From Victivallales bacterium (lineage in GTDB: Bacteria > Verrucomicrobiota > Lentisphaeria > Oligosphaerales > Oligosphaeraceae): a stretch of DNA of 43,001 nt. The stretch is from NCBI GenBank assembly GCA_017548425.1, contig JAFZAB010000248.1:1-43001 (forward strand), written 5' to 3'. Of the stretch, positions 15,457 through 24,362 are shown piece by piece. The notes under the pieces are model-generated. The model made no database searches. It saw nothing but the letters and a program-made list of their open reading frames with translations, and was not told the DNA's origin. Position 1 is the first letter of the stretch. Each line of letters begins with the position of its first letter. The position numbers and the translations under genes are program-made.

Positions 15457-16935
15457 ATGGATTTTCTGATTCCATTCATATTTCTGGCATGCGTCGTCTT
15501 GGCGGTGTCGTTTATTCTATGGAGTCTGGGTAGCATCCAGTCTTCACAGGAAAAGACACGCAAAGTCGAAGCGAAGCATGTGACGGCTCGAAACACGCTG
15601 AACCAGTTTATGTCGAAACTGGCCACCGTGGATGAAACTTTCGAGGCGTTGGATATTCTTGTTTCCAGTTTTTGGGAAGAGATAAATTGCGAATCCATCG
15701 GAATTTATGTTCTTGATCAATCAAATGAATCGGGAAAAAAACATCTAAAAGGCGCCGCATGCACCGCCATGTTTCCGATTTTTGACGAACGTGAGGAAAA
15801 GGCATATTCGTCCACCGTGGACAATTATGCGCTGGAGGACAAGATTTTCGAAAATCCGCATAATCGGACGGCCCATTTCAAAAGCGAAACGATCATCAGC
15901 GGCCAAGGCATACTCGGCGGCGTGTTTGAATCGCGTAAGCCGTTGATACTCCCTACACAAGACGAACAGATCAATCTGCGAGTCCAGCCGCGCCCTGTTT
16001 TGACGCTGATGGCCATTCCGCTGTCGTTTGAAGGAAAATTCATTGGTTTGATGGTGGCCGTCAATCGTCGTGACGGCATTCGTCCCTTCAGCGACCATGA
16101 CATGGAGGAATTCCAGCAACTGGCCATCCAGGCGGAATTTTCCGCCAATTTGATTTTGGTCTATAAGGAACGGCAGAAGCAAGACCGTATCGTTCAAGAA
16201 CTTGCGTCATATGCTAAAATGCAGCAGAAACTGATGCCGAAGATTCCGAAACAAGTCGGTGAATATCGTTTTGCGGCCTATCAGGCTCCCGCCATGGAGG
16301 TCAGCGGCGATTTCTACGATTATGCTGTTCTGGATGACCATCGCGTCCTGCTGATTGTCGCGGATGCGACGGGAAAAAATTTGCCGGCCTGTCTGATGAC
16401 GTCCATGTGCTTCAGTTTCGTCCACTGCCTGAAAGAGCGCTTTACGGATGTGCAGTCGTTTTTGTTGGACTTAAATCGTTTGATTCAAGCTAATTCCAAT
16501 CCGAATCAGTTCGTGACGCTGGCCGCGTTGTTGATTGATACATCCATCAACGAATGCGTGCTCGGCAACGCGGGACATACGGCCGCTTTGATTCGAAAAG
16601 CAGACGGCGAGCTTCTCGTCAAAAAGCCGAAAGGCGATGCGCTCGGCATGTGGCCGAACGACGACGATACCGTTTACGAAACGATACGGTTTCCGTTCGA
16701 ACGCGGCATGAAAATCTGCCTGTATTCAGACGGCATCAACGAAGCGAAAAACGGCGCGGATGAGCTCTTTGGCGATGAACGCTTGCGTAAGATATTTAAA
16801 GAGTGTGACTTGCCTCCTAGAAAGACAATCAATATGATTTTGGATAAAGTGAAGGAATTTTCCGGTGACACGCCGCAGTCTGACGACCAGACAGTGATGG
16901 TCATCTCCAGAAATCTTTCCACAGACGAGGAATAA
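15457..16935 (+). CDS. Membrane-anchored GAF-SpoIIE (PP2C-type) serine phosphatase, RsbU-like
   Basis: The 492-residue protein has one N-terminal membrane segment (residues 3-25), a coiled linker, a GAF sensor domain (about 50-235) and a PPM/SpoIIE phosphatase domain (about 255-485). Phosphatase motifs are intact: MEVSGDFYDY, VADATGKNLPACLMT, VLGNAGHTAALI, CLYSDGINEAKN and SDDQTVMV, including the metal-binding aspartates. Such proteins dephosphorylate anti-sigma-factor antagonists in partner-switching pathways. No anti-sigma or antagonist genes are nearby. waaA starts three bases after its stop, so it is probably co-transcribed with an LPS gene, hinting at envelope-stress signalling (inference). 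Confidence 0.88.
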   Translation: MDFLIPFIFLACVVLAVSFILWSLGSIQSSQEKTRKVEAKHVTARNTLNQFMSKLATVDETFEALDILVSSFWEEINCESIGIYVLDQSNESGKKHLKGAACTAMFPIFDEREEKAYSSTVDNYALEDKIFENPHNRTAHFKSETIISGQGILGGVFESRKPLILPTQDEQINLRVQPRPVLTLMAIPLSFEGKFIGLMVAVNRRDGIRPFSDHDMEEFQQLAIQAEFSANLILVYKERQKQDRIVQELASYAKMQQKLMPKIPKQVGEYRFAAYQAPAMEVSGDFYDYAVLDDHRVLLIVADATGKNLPACLMTSMCFSFVHCLKERFTDVQSFLLDLNRLIQANSNPNQFVTLAALLIDTSINECVLGNAGHTAALIRKADGELLVKKPKGDALGMWPNDDDTVYETIRFPFERGMKICLYSDGINEAKNGADELFGDERLRKIFKECDLPPRKTINMILDKVKEFSGDTPQSDDQTVMVISRNLSTDEE

Positions 16936-16938
16936 AGC

Positions 16939-18225
16939 ATGTTTTTTCAAATCATCTACAGTATCATCTTTCCGCTTGTTTTTCTTCTGTATCTCCCGTT
17001 TTATCTGATACATATCTTCAAACGTGGCGGCGTGACGAAGGAGTATTGGGAACGCATCGGCATCATCGGCGCGGAAAAGAAAGCGAAGCTACGCGAACTG
17101 GCGAATCCCGTGTGGATTCATGCCGTGTCCGTCGGTGAAACGATTGCCGCATTGACGTTCATCAAAGAATGGCAGAAGCGTTTTCCTAATGACAATCTTG
17201 TGTTCACATGCAGCACGAGCACGGCGTATCATACGGCGGAAGCGAAACTTCCAAAAGACGTCCAACTGCTTTACTGCCCCATCGACTGCTTCTTCGCCGT
17301 GCGGCGGACGCTGAAAGCCGTCCGCCCAAAGATGCTTGTGATTTTCGAAGTTGAAATCTGGCCGAATTTGATCAGTTGCGCGAAAAGCTTTGGCGCGAAA
17401 GTCGCGCTTGTGAACGGCCGCATGTCGGACAAATCCAGCCAAGGCTACGCAAAATGGTCGTTCATCTTCAAGCCGCTGTTCCGCAAATTTGATTCCATAT
17501 GCGTTCAGACAGAGGAAGATAGGAAGCGGATTTGCCGCGTCATGGGCGATGATCCGCGCGTTGTCGTCTGCGACACGATGAAATTCGACCAAGTGCCCGA
17601 AACGAAAAACGCCGACAAGACGGCCGTTTTGGACGATTGCTTCGGCACGGATAAACGCGTCATTTTCGTCGCCGGCAGCACGCATCCGGGCGAAGAGGAA
17701 ATGGTCTGCGACGCATACAAGAATCTGAAATCCGTCCATCCGGAGCTGAAAATGATTTTGGTCCCGCGCCATTGCGAACGGGCGGATGAAGTCATTAAGT
17801 TATTGGACGAAAGAGGTTTGACGTACAAGCTGTCCAAACCGGAAGGCGAACAGAAGCCTGGTCTGGCGGATGTCCTGCTCGTGAACACGACTGGCGAACT
17901 GATGAATTTTTATGGCGCGTCCGACATCGCATACGTCGGCAAGAGTCTCGCGGGGCAGACGGGCGGCCACAACATCATCGAACCCGCCATCTATGGCAAG
18001 GCGATTCTGCACGGTTTCCACATGGAGAATTTCCGCCAGGTGGCGCAGTTGTTCAAAGACGCGCAGGCCTCCATGGAATTGCAAACGGAAAGCGAATTCG
18101 AGCCGGCGTTGAAGAAACTCATTGAAGACGAGACACTTAGAACGGAAATGGGCAAACGGGCCAGAGGCCTTGTCGATCGCTATCGCGGCGCCATCGAACG
18201 GACGCTGAACCAGTTGGAGCATTGA
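16939..18225 (+). CDS. waaA: 3-deoxy-D-manno-octulosonic acid transferase (Kdo transferase)
   Basis: WaaA transfers Kdo from CMP-Kdo to lipid A precursor at the cytoplasmic face of the inner membrane. The 428-residue product begins with a hydrophobic anchor (MFFQIIYSIIFPLVFLLYLPFYLI), then NPVWIHAVSVGETIAALTFI with the catalytic-type Glu, a GT-B Rossmann fold with FEVEIWPNLI, ALVNGRMSDKSSQGYAKW, VAGSTHPGEEE, and GQTGGHNIIEPAIYGKAILHGFHMENF as the donor site. The length and order match the family. The presence of this gene supports a Gram-negative envelope with Kdo-bearing LPS. Confidence 0.95.
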   Translation: MFFQIIYSIIFPLVFLLYLPFYLIHIFKRGGVTKEYWERIGIIGAEKKAKLRELANPVWIHAVSVGETIAALTFIKEWQKRFPNDNLVFTCSTSTAYHTAEAKLPKDVQLLYCPIDCFFAVRRTLKAVRPKMLVIFEVEIWPNLISCAKSFGAKVALVNGRMSDKSSQGYAKWSFIFKPLFRKFDSICVQTEEDRKRICRVMGDDPRVVVCDTMKFDQVPETKNADKTAVLDDCFGTDKRVIFVAGSTHPGEEEMVCDAYKNLKSVHPELKMILVPRHCERADEVIKLLDERGLTYKLSKPEGEQKPGLADVLLVNTTGELMNFYGASDIAYVGKSLAGQTGGHNIIEPAIYGKAILHGFHMENFRQVAQLFKDAQASMELQTESEFEPALKKLIEDETLRTEMGKRARGLVDRYRGAIERTLNQLEH

Positions 18226-18249
18226 TAACTTATTTACATTTAAAATATT

Positions 18250-19161
18250 ATGATTAACGGAACGGTTTTTGACATACAACGGTTTTCCATCCACGACGGG
18301 CCGGGCATTCGCACGACGGTCTTCCTGAAAGGTTGTCCACTGAACTGCCTGTGGTGCCACAATCCGGAGTCGAAAAGCAGCAAGCCGCAGCTGTCGTTCA
18401 CGCCGATGCGATGCATTGGTTGCGGTGCTTGCCTGAAGGCCTGCAAACACAATGCGCATCAGTTGAACGAAAAAGGTGAACATGTCATAGATCGTTCGGC
18501 CTGTGTGCTTTGCGGCGAATGCGTCAAGACCTGCTATGCGGAGGCGTTGGAGATGATCGGCAAGACGATGACCGTCGAAGAGGTCATTGAAGAAGTCTTG
18601 AAAGACGAGCCATTCTACGAAACGTCCGGCGGCGGCATGACGATTTCTGGCGGCGAACCGCTGTTCCAGCCAGATTTCAGCGTCGCGTTGCTTGAATCCG
18701 CGAAGGCGCATAAATTGGATACAGGCATTGAAACGAGCGGTTTCGCCAGCTGGGCGACGTTGGAGCGGTTCATTCCGCTGGTCGATCATTTCATGTTCGA
18801 CATCAAGGAGACGGATCCGAAACGGCATGAACACGTCACAGGACGGCCGCTGGAACCGATCGTCGCCAATCTGAAGAAGTTGCATGATTCTGGAGCGGAA
18901 ATACTTGTGCGTTTCCCCATGGTCCCGAACGTCAACGCGCTGCCAGAGCATTTCAAAGGAATCGGCGAATTGGCGAAATCGCTTCCGAACGTGAAAGGCT
19001 TCGAAATCATGCCGTATCATCGGCTTGGTGAAAGCAAATTGGACCGCCTTGGCTTGGGCGCATCGCCCATCAAGACGGAACCGCCGGAAAACGATGTCTT
19101 CAACGGGTGGATCGACACGCTGGCAAGCTATGGCGTGAAGGTTATCAATGAACGAAAGTAA
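18250..19161 (+). CDS. Glycyl-radical enzyme activating protein (radical SAM)
   Basis: These activases generate the glycyl radical on PFL-like enzymes. The 303-residue protein has the radical SAM cluster motif CPLNCLWC (CX3CX2C) in a GPGIRTTVFLKGCPLNCLWCHNPES-type context (written here only to locate it at residues 18-42), followed by two ferredoxin-like motifs, CIGCGACLKAC and CVLCGECVKTC, marking the subfamily with extra 4Fe-4S clusters. GGGMTISGGEP and MFDIKETD complete the SAM and cluster sites. The cognate glycyl radical enzyme is not adjacent, so the substrate pathway cannot be read from context. The local neighbours are waaA and a DMT transporter. Confidence 0.9.
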   Translation: MINGTVFDIQRFSIHDGPGIRTTVFLKGCPLNCLWCHNPESKSSKPQLSFTPMRCIGCGACLKACKHNAHQLNEKGEHVIDRSACVLCGECVKTCYAEALEMIGKTMTVEEVIEEVLKDEPFYETSGGGMTISGGEPLFQPDFSVALLESAKAHKLDTGIETSGFASWATLERFIPLVDHFMFDIKETDPKRHEHVTGRPLEPIVANLKKLHDSGAEILVRFPMVPNVNALPEHFKGIGELAKSLPNVKGFEIMPYHRLGESKLDRLGLGASPIKTEPPENDVFNGWIDTLASYGVKVINERK

Positions 19162-19220
19162 CGACGGCGTCATCGCCGTTGAGAGATTGTATCAATCTAG
19201 TAATAAAATCATTACGATAT

Positions 19221-20180
19221 ATGTCAAATAAAGGTGAAAAAACAGCGAAAGGCGGCGGTTCGGCGATCAGTTTCATGGGCGTCGTGTTTCTGATTCTGGG
19301 CATCGGCCTGTTCAGCACGGTGGAAATCTGCCAGAAGCTCATCAACGCGAAAGCGCACATCGATCCGAATGTCATGGTGTTCGTGCGATTCGTCGTGACG
19401 GGCATTATTTTGTTTGCGTTTGGGCTTCCAAATTATCTGAGCAAAGGCGAGAAATTGACGATCCACGACTGGCTGACGTTCGGTTTCAACGGCCTGGTTG
19501 GTATCACGTTCAGTTTGGGACTGTTCCATGTGGGCATCAACATGTTCCACAACGCGTCGTCGCCGGCGGTCGTCTTCAGTGCGAACGCCATCTTCGCCAT
19601 TGTCATTGCGCGATTTATGAATCATGAGGAATGGAACTGCCGCAAATGGCTAGCGACGTTGCTCGGCTTGGGCGGCGTCAGTCTGTTCATGTTCGAATCA
19701 GGCAAGGCGGACATGAACACGTTGAAAGCCATCGGCGTCATGTGCGCTGCGGCGCTGCTGTTCGCTCTGAGCGTGTGCTTTACGAAAAAAGTCGTCTCCA
19801 AATATGGTGCAATGCTCTACATGGGCGGTTCGTCGCTGATCGGCGGGTTGCTGTCGTTCCCATTGATTTTTTTGACGACGAAGCATTCGTTGGTGTTTGA
19901 ATTCTCGCAAGTGTCGAAAGCGCTTCCGGAAATGGCGTACATGGTCATCATCGCGACGGCGCTGGCGTATGTGTTCTATTACAGCGGCATTGCGGGAACG
20001 TCGGCCTACGTCGGTTCGATGGCATTTTTCCTGAAGCCCGTCTTGGCGTGCATTTTTGCGCAAGTCGCTCGCGAGACGGGACTTCTGCCGCATGAAAAGA
20101 TGATGAACGCCTGGACGATTTGCGGGACGGTTCTGATTTTCATCGCCATGTGTCTAACCGTGCTTCGAACGAAAAAATAG
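19221..20180 (+). CDS. EamA/DMT-family transporter
   Basis: This 319-residue protein, from ATG 19221, has about ten hydrophobic helices in two related halves, as in drug/metabolite (EamA) exporters. Features include the LILGIGLFSTVEICQKLI start, the PAVVFSANAIFAIVIARFMNHEEWNCRKWLATLLGLGGVSLFMF block at the end of the first half, and a matching block FFLKPVLACIFAQVARETGLLPHEKMMNAWTICGTVLIF in the second. The substrate cannot be told. A second start at 19179 would add 14 residues without a ribosome-binding site. trmO starts two bases after its stop, so they share a transcript. Confidence 0.85.
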   Translation: MSNKGEKTAKGGGSAISFMGVVFLILGIGLFSTVEICQKLINAKAHIDPNVMVFVRFVVTGIILFAFGLPNYLSKGEKLTIHDWLTFGFNGLVGITFSLGLFHVGINMFHNASSPAVVFSANAIFAIVIARFMNHEEWNCRKWLATLLGLGGVSLFMFESGKADMNTLKAIGVMCAAALLFALSVCFTKKVVSKYGAMLYMGGSSLIGGLLSFPLIFLTTKHSLVFEFSQVSKALPEMAYMVIIATALAYVFYYSGIAGTSAYVGSMAFFLKPVLACIFAQVARETGLLPHEKMMNAWTICGTVLIFIAMCLTVLRTKK

Positions 20181-20182
20181 CC

Positions 20183-20911
20183 ATGACGGAAGAAAACCAA
20201 TACACATTTCCAGCCGTCGGCGTGATGCGCAGTTGCTACAAGGCGAAATTCGGCATCCCGCGGCAGCCCGGCCTCATCGAAGAGGCGACAGGTTACATCG
20301 AACTTCTGCCGCCGTACAACCAGCCGAACACCGTCCGCGGTCTGGAGGATTTTTCGCACATTTGGGTGCTGTTCGTCTTCCATCAGGCCTTGCGTGACGG
20401 ATGGAAGGCGACGGTGCGGCCGCCGAGGCTTGGCGGAGACAAACGGATTGGCGTGTTCGCATCGCGTTCACCGTTCAGGCCGAGCGCGATAGGACTTTCC
20501 GTCCTGAAGCTGAAACAAGTCGTCATCGGCGACCATGGAAGAATCCGATTGGAAGTCTGCGGGCAGGACATCGTCGATGGCACACCCATTCTTGACATCA
20601 AGCCGTATCTTCCTTATACGGACAGTGTTCCGACGGCGGTCGGCGGCTTCGCCCCGACCGCTCCAGATGCCGACGCCCTGCCTGTAACCGTCTCTGCCGA
20701 AGCAGAAAACGACTTTGCGCAAATCGCGAAACGCGGCAAGCCGCAGTTCCGTGATTTGGCCATAAAAGTCGTCTCCGCCGATCCGCGTCCCGCCTACCAA
20801 CGCGAAATCGGCCGTGTTTACGGCGTTTTTCTGGATGGCTATGAAGTGGTTTGGAAAGCGTTGGAGAATGGGGCGGAGATTACGTCTGTCCGCAAAGCGA
20901 AACAAGCTTAA
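20183..20911 (+). CDS. trmO: tRNA (N6-threonylcarbamoyladenosine37-N6)-methyltransferase TrmO
   Basis: TrmO (TsaA/YaeB) methylates t6A37 in some threonine tRNAs, using SAM bound in an unusual beta-barrel. The 242-residue protein starts at ATG 20183 with FPAVGVMRSCYKAKFGIPRQPGLIEEATGYIEL, then LEDFSHIWVLFVFH, PPRLGGDKRIGVFASRSPFRPSAIGLSVLKL, DILDIKPYLPYTD, and the C-terminal DPRPAYQREIGRVYGVFLDGYEVVWK, all family hallmarks. The last codons GCT TAA are the first unit of an AGCTTAA heptamer array, the same sequence arrangement as at the end of the DUF6785-type gene. Confidence 0.93.
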   Translation: MTEENQYTFPAVGVMRSCYKAKFGIPRQPGLIEEATGYIELLPPYNQPNTVRGLEDFSHIWVLFVFHQALRDGWKATVRPPRLGGDKRIGVFASRSPFRPSAIGLSVLKLKQVVIGDHGRIRLEVCGQDIVDGTPILDIKPYLPYTDSVPTAVGGFAPTAPDADALPVTVSAEAENDFAQIAKRGKPQFRDLAIKVVSADPRPAYQREIGRVYGVFLDGYEVVWKALENGAEITSVRKAKQA

Positions 20912-20960
20912 AGCTTAAAGCTTAAAGCCTAAAGCCTAAAGCTAAAAGCTTAAAGCCGAA
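20905..20960. repeat. AGCTTAA heptamer array, eight units
   Basis: Consecutive units: AGCTTAA three times, AGCCTAA twice, AGCTAAA, AGCTTAA, AGCCGAA. The trmO stop codon TAA is bases 5-7 of the first unit. It is the longest clean heptamer array in the window. Confidence 0.9.
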
Positions 20961-20967
20961 TAAGTTA

Positions 20968-21102
20968 GCCGCGAAGCGGCGATCGCCCGAAGGGCGACAC
21001 AATCGTAACCCCACGCAAGCGCCCGTAGCGGCGCACAGCGTGGGGGAAAAAACAGCCCTTAGAATAGCGCCCGTTAGGGCGCCACAATTCACCCGTAGGG
21101 TG
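20968..21102. repeat. Multi-hairpin REP-like element, copy 1
   Basis: Five short GC-rich hairpins in a row with small GAA, GTA or GTTA-type loops: GCCGC/GCGGC (20968-20980), CGCCC/GGGCG (20984-20996), an outer CCCCACGC/GCGTGGGG (21009-21045) enclosing GCGCC/GGCGC, GCGCCC/GGGCGC (21067-21082) and CACCC/GGGTG (21090-21102). The block from 20968 to about 21035 is recognisably homologous to 31510-31585, sharing GCGAAGCGGC, CGCCCG-AGGGCG, TCGTAACC and CCGTAG in order. Confidence 0.75.
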
Positions 21103-21140
21103 AGACTTTTGCCAATTCAAGCTAAATATGATATTTTAAT

Positions 21141-21434
21141 ATGCCTACAGTAAAAAGTACAGATTTTTCAAAATATCTATTCTGGGAGACAGATTCCACA
21201 AAGGTTGATCTTGAATGCAATTCGCCATACGTGGTACAACGTGTTTTAGAATATGGTGAACTATCAGATTGGCGATTATTGCTGGAATATTATGGCTTGG
21301 AACGCATAGTCAAAATCTCCAAACAGTTACGAAGCCTTGATCCAAAGGCTTTGTCCTTTCTATGCGCTGTCAGCCAGACACATGAAGAAGATTATCGATG
21401 CTGTTCACAGATGCCATTGACCGTGGTTCACTAG
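21141..21434 (+). CDS. DUF6922-type small protein
   Basis: This 97-residue protein matches the DUF6922 pattern seen in Bacteroidota and related groups: an N-terminal FSKYLFWETDSTKVDLECNSPYVVQRVLEYGELSDWRLLLEYYG followed by a helical LRSLDPKALSFLC end. DUF6922 proteins often sit just upstream of an AbiEii-type nucleotidyltransferase, as the antitoxin-like partner. Here no such partner follows; the next gene is a lipoprotein that begins 15 bases after its stop. The region is much more AT-rich than its surroundings, which suggests import. No clear ribosome-binding site precedes the ATG. Confidence 0.65.
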   Translation: MPTVKSTDFSKYLFWETDSTKVDLECNSPYVVQRVLEYGELSDWRLLLEYYGLERIVKISKQLRSLDPKALSFLCAVSQTHEEDYRCCSQMPLTVVH

Positions 21435-21448
21435 GATTTAAAACTAAA

Positions 21449-22249
21449 ATGAAAACAATACCATACATAATAATATTAATGCTTTCTTCTCTTGTTTTGT
21501 TAAGTTGTAATCGTCGGGAGAGGGAATTGAAGAAAGAATTAATAGAAACTAAGGAAAATTTATTAAAAACAAAAGAAGAATTTATAGAAGTAAAAGAAGA
21601 ATTAGTTATCACTGAACAGTTATTAAATGAAAGTGATGATAGATTTAATAAAGTAATAAATAGATTGGAAGTTGCTGTAACTGAGATACAAAAACTTAAA
21701 GAAGAAAATGATAATTTAAGAAAAGAAAATACAAATTTAAAAAATCAAGTAAAAAATAAAAATTCATCTTATAAACCTCTGCCAGAACCAAAATCTCTGC
21801 CAGAACCAAAACCATTCTTTTTTGGTTCTAATATTATAAGGGAAGAGAATAAACGTGTTCCAATAACTCATGATGAAATGAAAAAATATTTAGTAAGTTT
21901 TAAAAGTACAACAAATGAAATAAAACAATATTTATTATCTTTAGTAGATATAGACAAAAGACGAAAAGAATCATTTTCTCAAAATATCCGTAGTAGTAAA
22001 TGTAATTCAATTATATATAGAGCAAAAGATATGAATTATTATTTAATGAATAAAAAGAAAATATTGCAGAATAATAATTCATCTATTCAGTATATAAAGA
22101 TAATACAAAACATACAACAAAATTTAAATACAATAATTGAATTATGTAGTACTCATAAAGATTTAACAACAAAAGCTGAAATGGAAACTTGCACTACCAG
22201 TGCTTTACAAGCACTAGAAAGAATCAATAGTATTATAGATAATTTTTGA
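21449..22249 (+). CDS. AT-rich coiled-coil lipoprotein
   Basis: The 266-residue product from MKTIPYIIILMLSSLVLLSC has a clear lipoprotein signal (lipobox LLSC, Cys about residue 20). Residues about 25-110 are a long charged coiled coil (ERELKKELIETKENLL... to KEENDNLRKENTNLKNQ), followed by a short proline-rich linker with two copies of LPEPK and a helical C-terminal half ending in RINSIIDNF. Codons are strongly A/T-biased (AAA, GAA, TTA, ATA), unlike all neighbours. This suggests recent acquisition. I do not recognise a function; a tethered or spacer-like envelope protein is possible. The longer frame to 21398 lacks a signal peptide at its start. Confidence 0.75.
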   Translation: MKTIPYIIILMLSSLVLLSCNRRERELKKELIETKENLLKTKEEFIEVKEELVITEQLLNESDDRFNKVINRLEVAVTEIQKLKEENDNLRKENTNLKNQVKNKNSSYKPLPEPKSLPEPKPFFFGSNIIREENKRVPITHDEMKKYLVSFKSTTNEIKQYLLSLVDIDKRRKESFSQNIRSSKCNSIIYRAKDMNYYLMNKKKILQNNNSSIQYIKIIQNIQQNLNTIIELCSTHKDLTTKAEMETCTTSALQALERINSIIDNF

Positions 22250-22274
22250 TTTTATCATAAAAAGGAGACACCTC

Positions 22275-24269
22275 ATGTTCCCCACGAATCTGCCATATCG
22301 TCAAGTCCATTTGGATTTCCACACGTCAGAACATTGTTTGAATGTCGGCGGTGATTTCAGCGAGAAGAATTTCCGCGCCGCGTTGCGGTTGGGGCGTGTG
22401 AAGTCCATCAATTTCTTCGCGTGCTGCCATCATGGATGGGTCTATTATCCGAATTCCAGCTTGGGCATTTCGCATCCGAATCTGAAGACGGATCTGGTTG
22501 GAAGAATGCTGAAAGTCTGTCGCGAAGAAGGCGTCAACGCAGAGGTTTACATCACAGTTGGCTGGAATGAACGGGCCGCCCGCCAGCATCCGGAATGGTG
22601 CATCCGCCGTCCGGACGGCATGTATCAGGACTGCCCGCCGGAAGGCCATCCGGATTCGCCGCGGCCGTGGGGATGGAAACGCCTATGCGTTAATACGGAT
22701 TACCTAAATGACGTATTGACCGTCACGAAGGAGATTTTGGAGCGCTACAATCCATCAGGAATCTGGTATGATATCACAGGCCAGCCGCCTTGCACATGCG
22801 CGAAATGCACGGCAGACATGGAGAAACTTGGCCTTGATCCGACCAATTCGGAAGACCAACGGAAATTCGCGGAGTACGTCTATAAGAAGTACTTACAGAA
22901 GACGACGGAGCTTGTCTGGTCGCACAATCCAAAGACGACCATCTATCATAATGGCTCCTCCTTGAAGGCGCGCCACGACCTCTATCCGTATGAAAGCCAT
23001 ATTGAAATCGAATCGTTGCCGACGGGCGGTTGGGGTTATGACCACTTCCCGTCGAATGCGCGGTATTTCACGCAGCTGCCGACGCAAGTCGTTGGTATGA
23101 CGGGAAAATTCCATCAATCATGGGGTGAGTTCGGCGGCTTCAAGAATCCCGTCGCGTTGAAATATGAATGCGCGCAGATCGTCAGTCTGGGCTGCCTGGC
23201 CTGCACGGGTGATCAGCTCCATCCGTCGGGCAAGATGGACATGGAGACGTATCGCATCATCGGTGAGGCGTATGAATACATTGAAAAGCGTGAACCGTGG
23301 CTGATCGGCGCGAAACCGAAGGCGGATGTGGCGGTGCTCGGCACGATGGAAATGTTCCACGGTGGCCATGAAGGCGCTATTCTCGGAGCGGGTAAGATGT
23401 TGATGGAAGCGCAGATACCGCATTCCGTCATCGATGAGACCATGTCCTTCGACGGTTACAAATTCATCATTCTGCCGGACAAAGGCCGCCTTGATCCGGG
23501 CGTGCGCGACAAATTGAACCGTTTCATGGAAAAAGGCGGGAAACTGCTGCTTTCCGCCGAAAGCGGAGTGGAAAAAGATTCATGGAAATTCGCGTTGGAC
23601 ATGGGGCTGATCTGCGAAGGCAAGTCGCCGTGGGATGTGGAATACGTCAAAGTGCGCAAATCCATTGCTAACGGCTTGGTAACCAGTCCTTTCCTGCTCT
23701 ATCACAGCGGCGTCGCCGCTAAGCCGGACGGCACGGGAGAGATTCTCGCTGATACGGTCGCGCCGATGTTCAACCGCACATGGGCGCACTTCAGCTCGCA
23801 TCGCAACACGCCTCCGGGAGAAGTGATTGCGACGCCGTCTGCCATCCAGAAATACAATCTGATCTACATCGCCCAGCCGATTTTCTCCATGTACAATTCA
23901 GACGGCATGAAGCTGCACCGCGACTACGTGCTGAACTGCATCGAACGGCTGTATCCGCGTAAGGAACGGTTGCTATCGGTGGATGGCCTGCAGTCCTGCG
24001 GCCGCGCTTCCGTGACACATCAGGAAGAAGAAAACCGCGACATCATCCATCTGCTCTACGCGACGCCTGTGAAGCGCGGCTGTGTGGAGGTCATTGAAGA
24101 CATTGTGACGACTGGCAAGGTGACGGTTCGCTATCGTTGCGAAACGGAGCCGAAGAGCGTGAAGCTAGTTCCTGAAAACAAAGAACTTAAGGTAAAATAC
24201 GCCAAAGGCTTCGTGGAATTCACGGTACCGTCGATTACAATGGCGCAACTAATCAGTGTAGAGTACTAG
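22275..24269 (+). CDS. GHL6-type (alpha-amylase-like/beta-galactosidase trimerisation) glycoside hydrolase
   Basis: The 664-residue cytoplasmic-type protein (no signal peptide) follows a strong AAGGAG ribosome-binding site. It has a GHL6-like TIM barrel at residues 1-330: YRQVHLDFHTSE, INFFACCHHGWVYYPN, VNAEVYITVGWNERAARQHPEW, RLCVNTDYL, PSGIWYDITGQPPCTCAKC (a likely active-site aspartate strand), and TTIYHNGSS. Then comes a flavodoxin-like trimerisation domain at about 340-480 (KADVAVLGTMEMFHGG, HSVIDETMSFDGYKFIILPDKGRLDPGVRDKLNRFMEKGGKLLL) and a small beta domain at the end. Related PVC proteins are annotated as alpha-L-fucosidase-like or beta-galactosidase-like, but the sugar is not predictable. 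The gene immediately follows the AT-rich island. Confidence 0.8.
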   Translation: MFPTNLPYRQVHLDFHTSEHCLNVGGDFSEKNFRAALRLGRVKSINFFACCHHGWVYYPNSSLGISHPNLKTDLVGRMLKVCREEGVNAEVYITVGWNERAARQHPEWCIRRPDGMYQDCPPEGHPDSPRPWGWKRLCVNTDYLNDVLTVTKEILERYNPSGIWYDITGQPPCTCAKCTADMEKLGLDPTNSEDQRKFAEYVYKKYLQKTTELVWSHNPKTTIYHNGSSLKARHDLYPYESHIEIESLPTGGWGYDHFPSNARYFTQLPTQVVGMTGKFHQSWGEFGGFKNPVALKYECAQIVSLGCLACTGDQLHPSGKMDMETYRIIGEAYEYIEKREPWLIGAKPKADVAVLGTMEMFHGGHEGAILGAGKMLMEAQIPHSVIDETMSFDGYKFIILPDKGRLDPGVRDKLNRFMEKGGKLLLSAESGVEKDSWKFALDMGLICEGKSPWDVEYVKVRKSIANGLVTSPFLLYHSGVAAKPDGTGEILADTVAPMFNRTWAHFSSHRNTPPGEVIATPSAIQKYNLIYIAQPIFSMYNSDGMKLHRDYVLNCIERLYPRKERLLSVDGLQSCGRASVTHQEEENRDIIHLLYATPVKRGCVEVIEDIVTTGKVTVRYRCETEPKSVKLVPENKELKVKYAKGFVEFTVPSITMAQLISVEY

Positions 24270-24273
24270 GCTT

Positions 24274-24341
24274 CTAGAAATCTAGAAATCTAGTAAATCT
24301 AAGACCTTAAGCCATAAGCCATTAGCCATTAGCCATTAGCG
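24274..24341. repeat. TCTAGAAA repeats and reverse-orientation ATTAGCC heptamers
   Basis: First 24274-24303 with repeated TCTAGAAA/TCTAGTAAA units (8-9 bp), then five heptamers TTAAGCC, ATAAGCC, ATTAGCC, ATTAGCC, ATTAGCG (24307-24341). The latter are the reverse complement of the GCTTATG/GCTAATG type found at 3068, 8787 and 14195. The array sits between convergent genes. Confidence 0.8.
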
Positions 24342-24362
24342 CCGCTGGCATTTGCCAGCGGC
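24341..24362. terminator. Hairpin at the end of the DUF4175 gene
   Basis: Arms GCCGCTGGC (24341-24349) and GCCAGCGGC (24354-24362) around ATTT. The minus-strand TAG stop overlaps the right arm by one base. It is likely to serve the convergent GHL6-type and DUF4175 genes. Confidence 0.55.

Noticed and set aside
17800..19173. Long antisense open frame (457 codons) opposite waaA and the GRE activase
   Set aside because: It runs across two well-recognised genes on the other strand and its translation is rich in Arg, His, Phe and Gln without a known motif. It is a codon-bias shadow.
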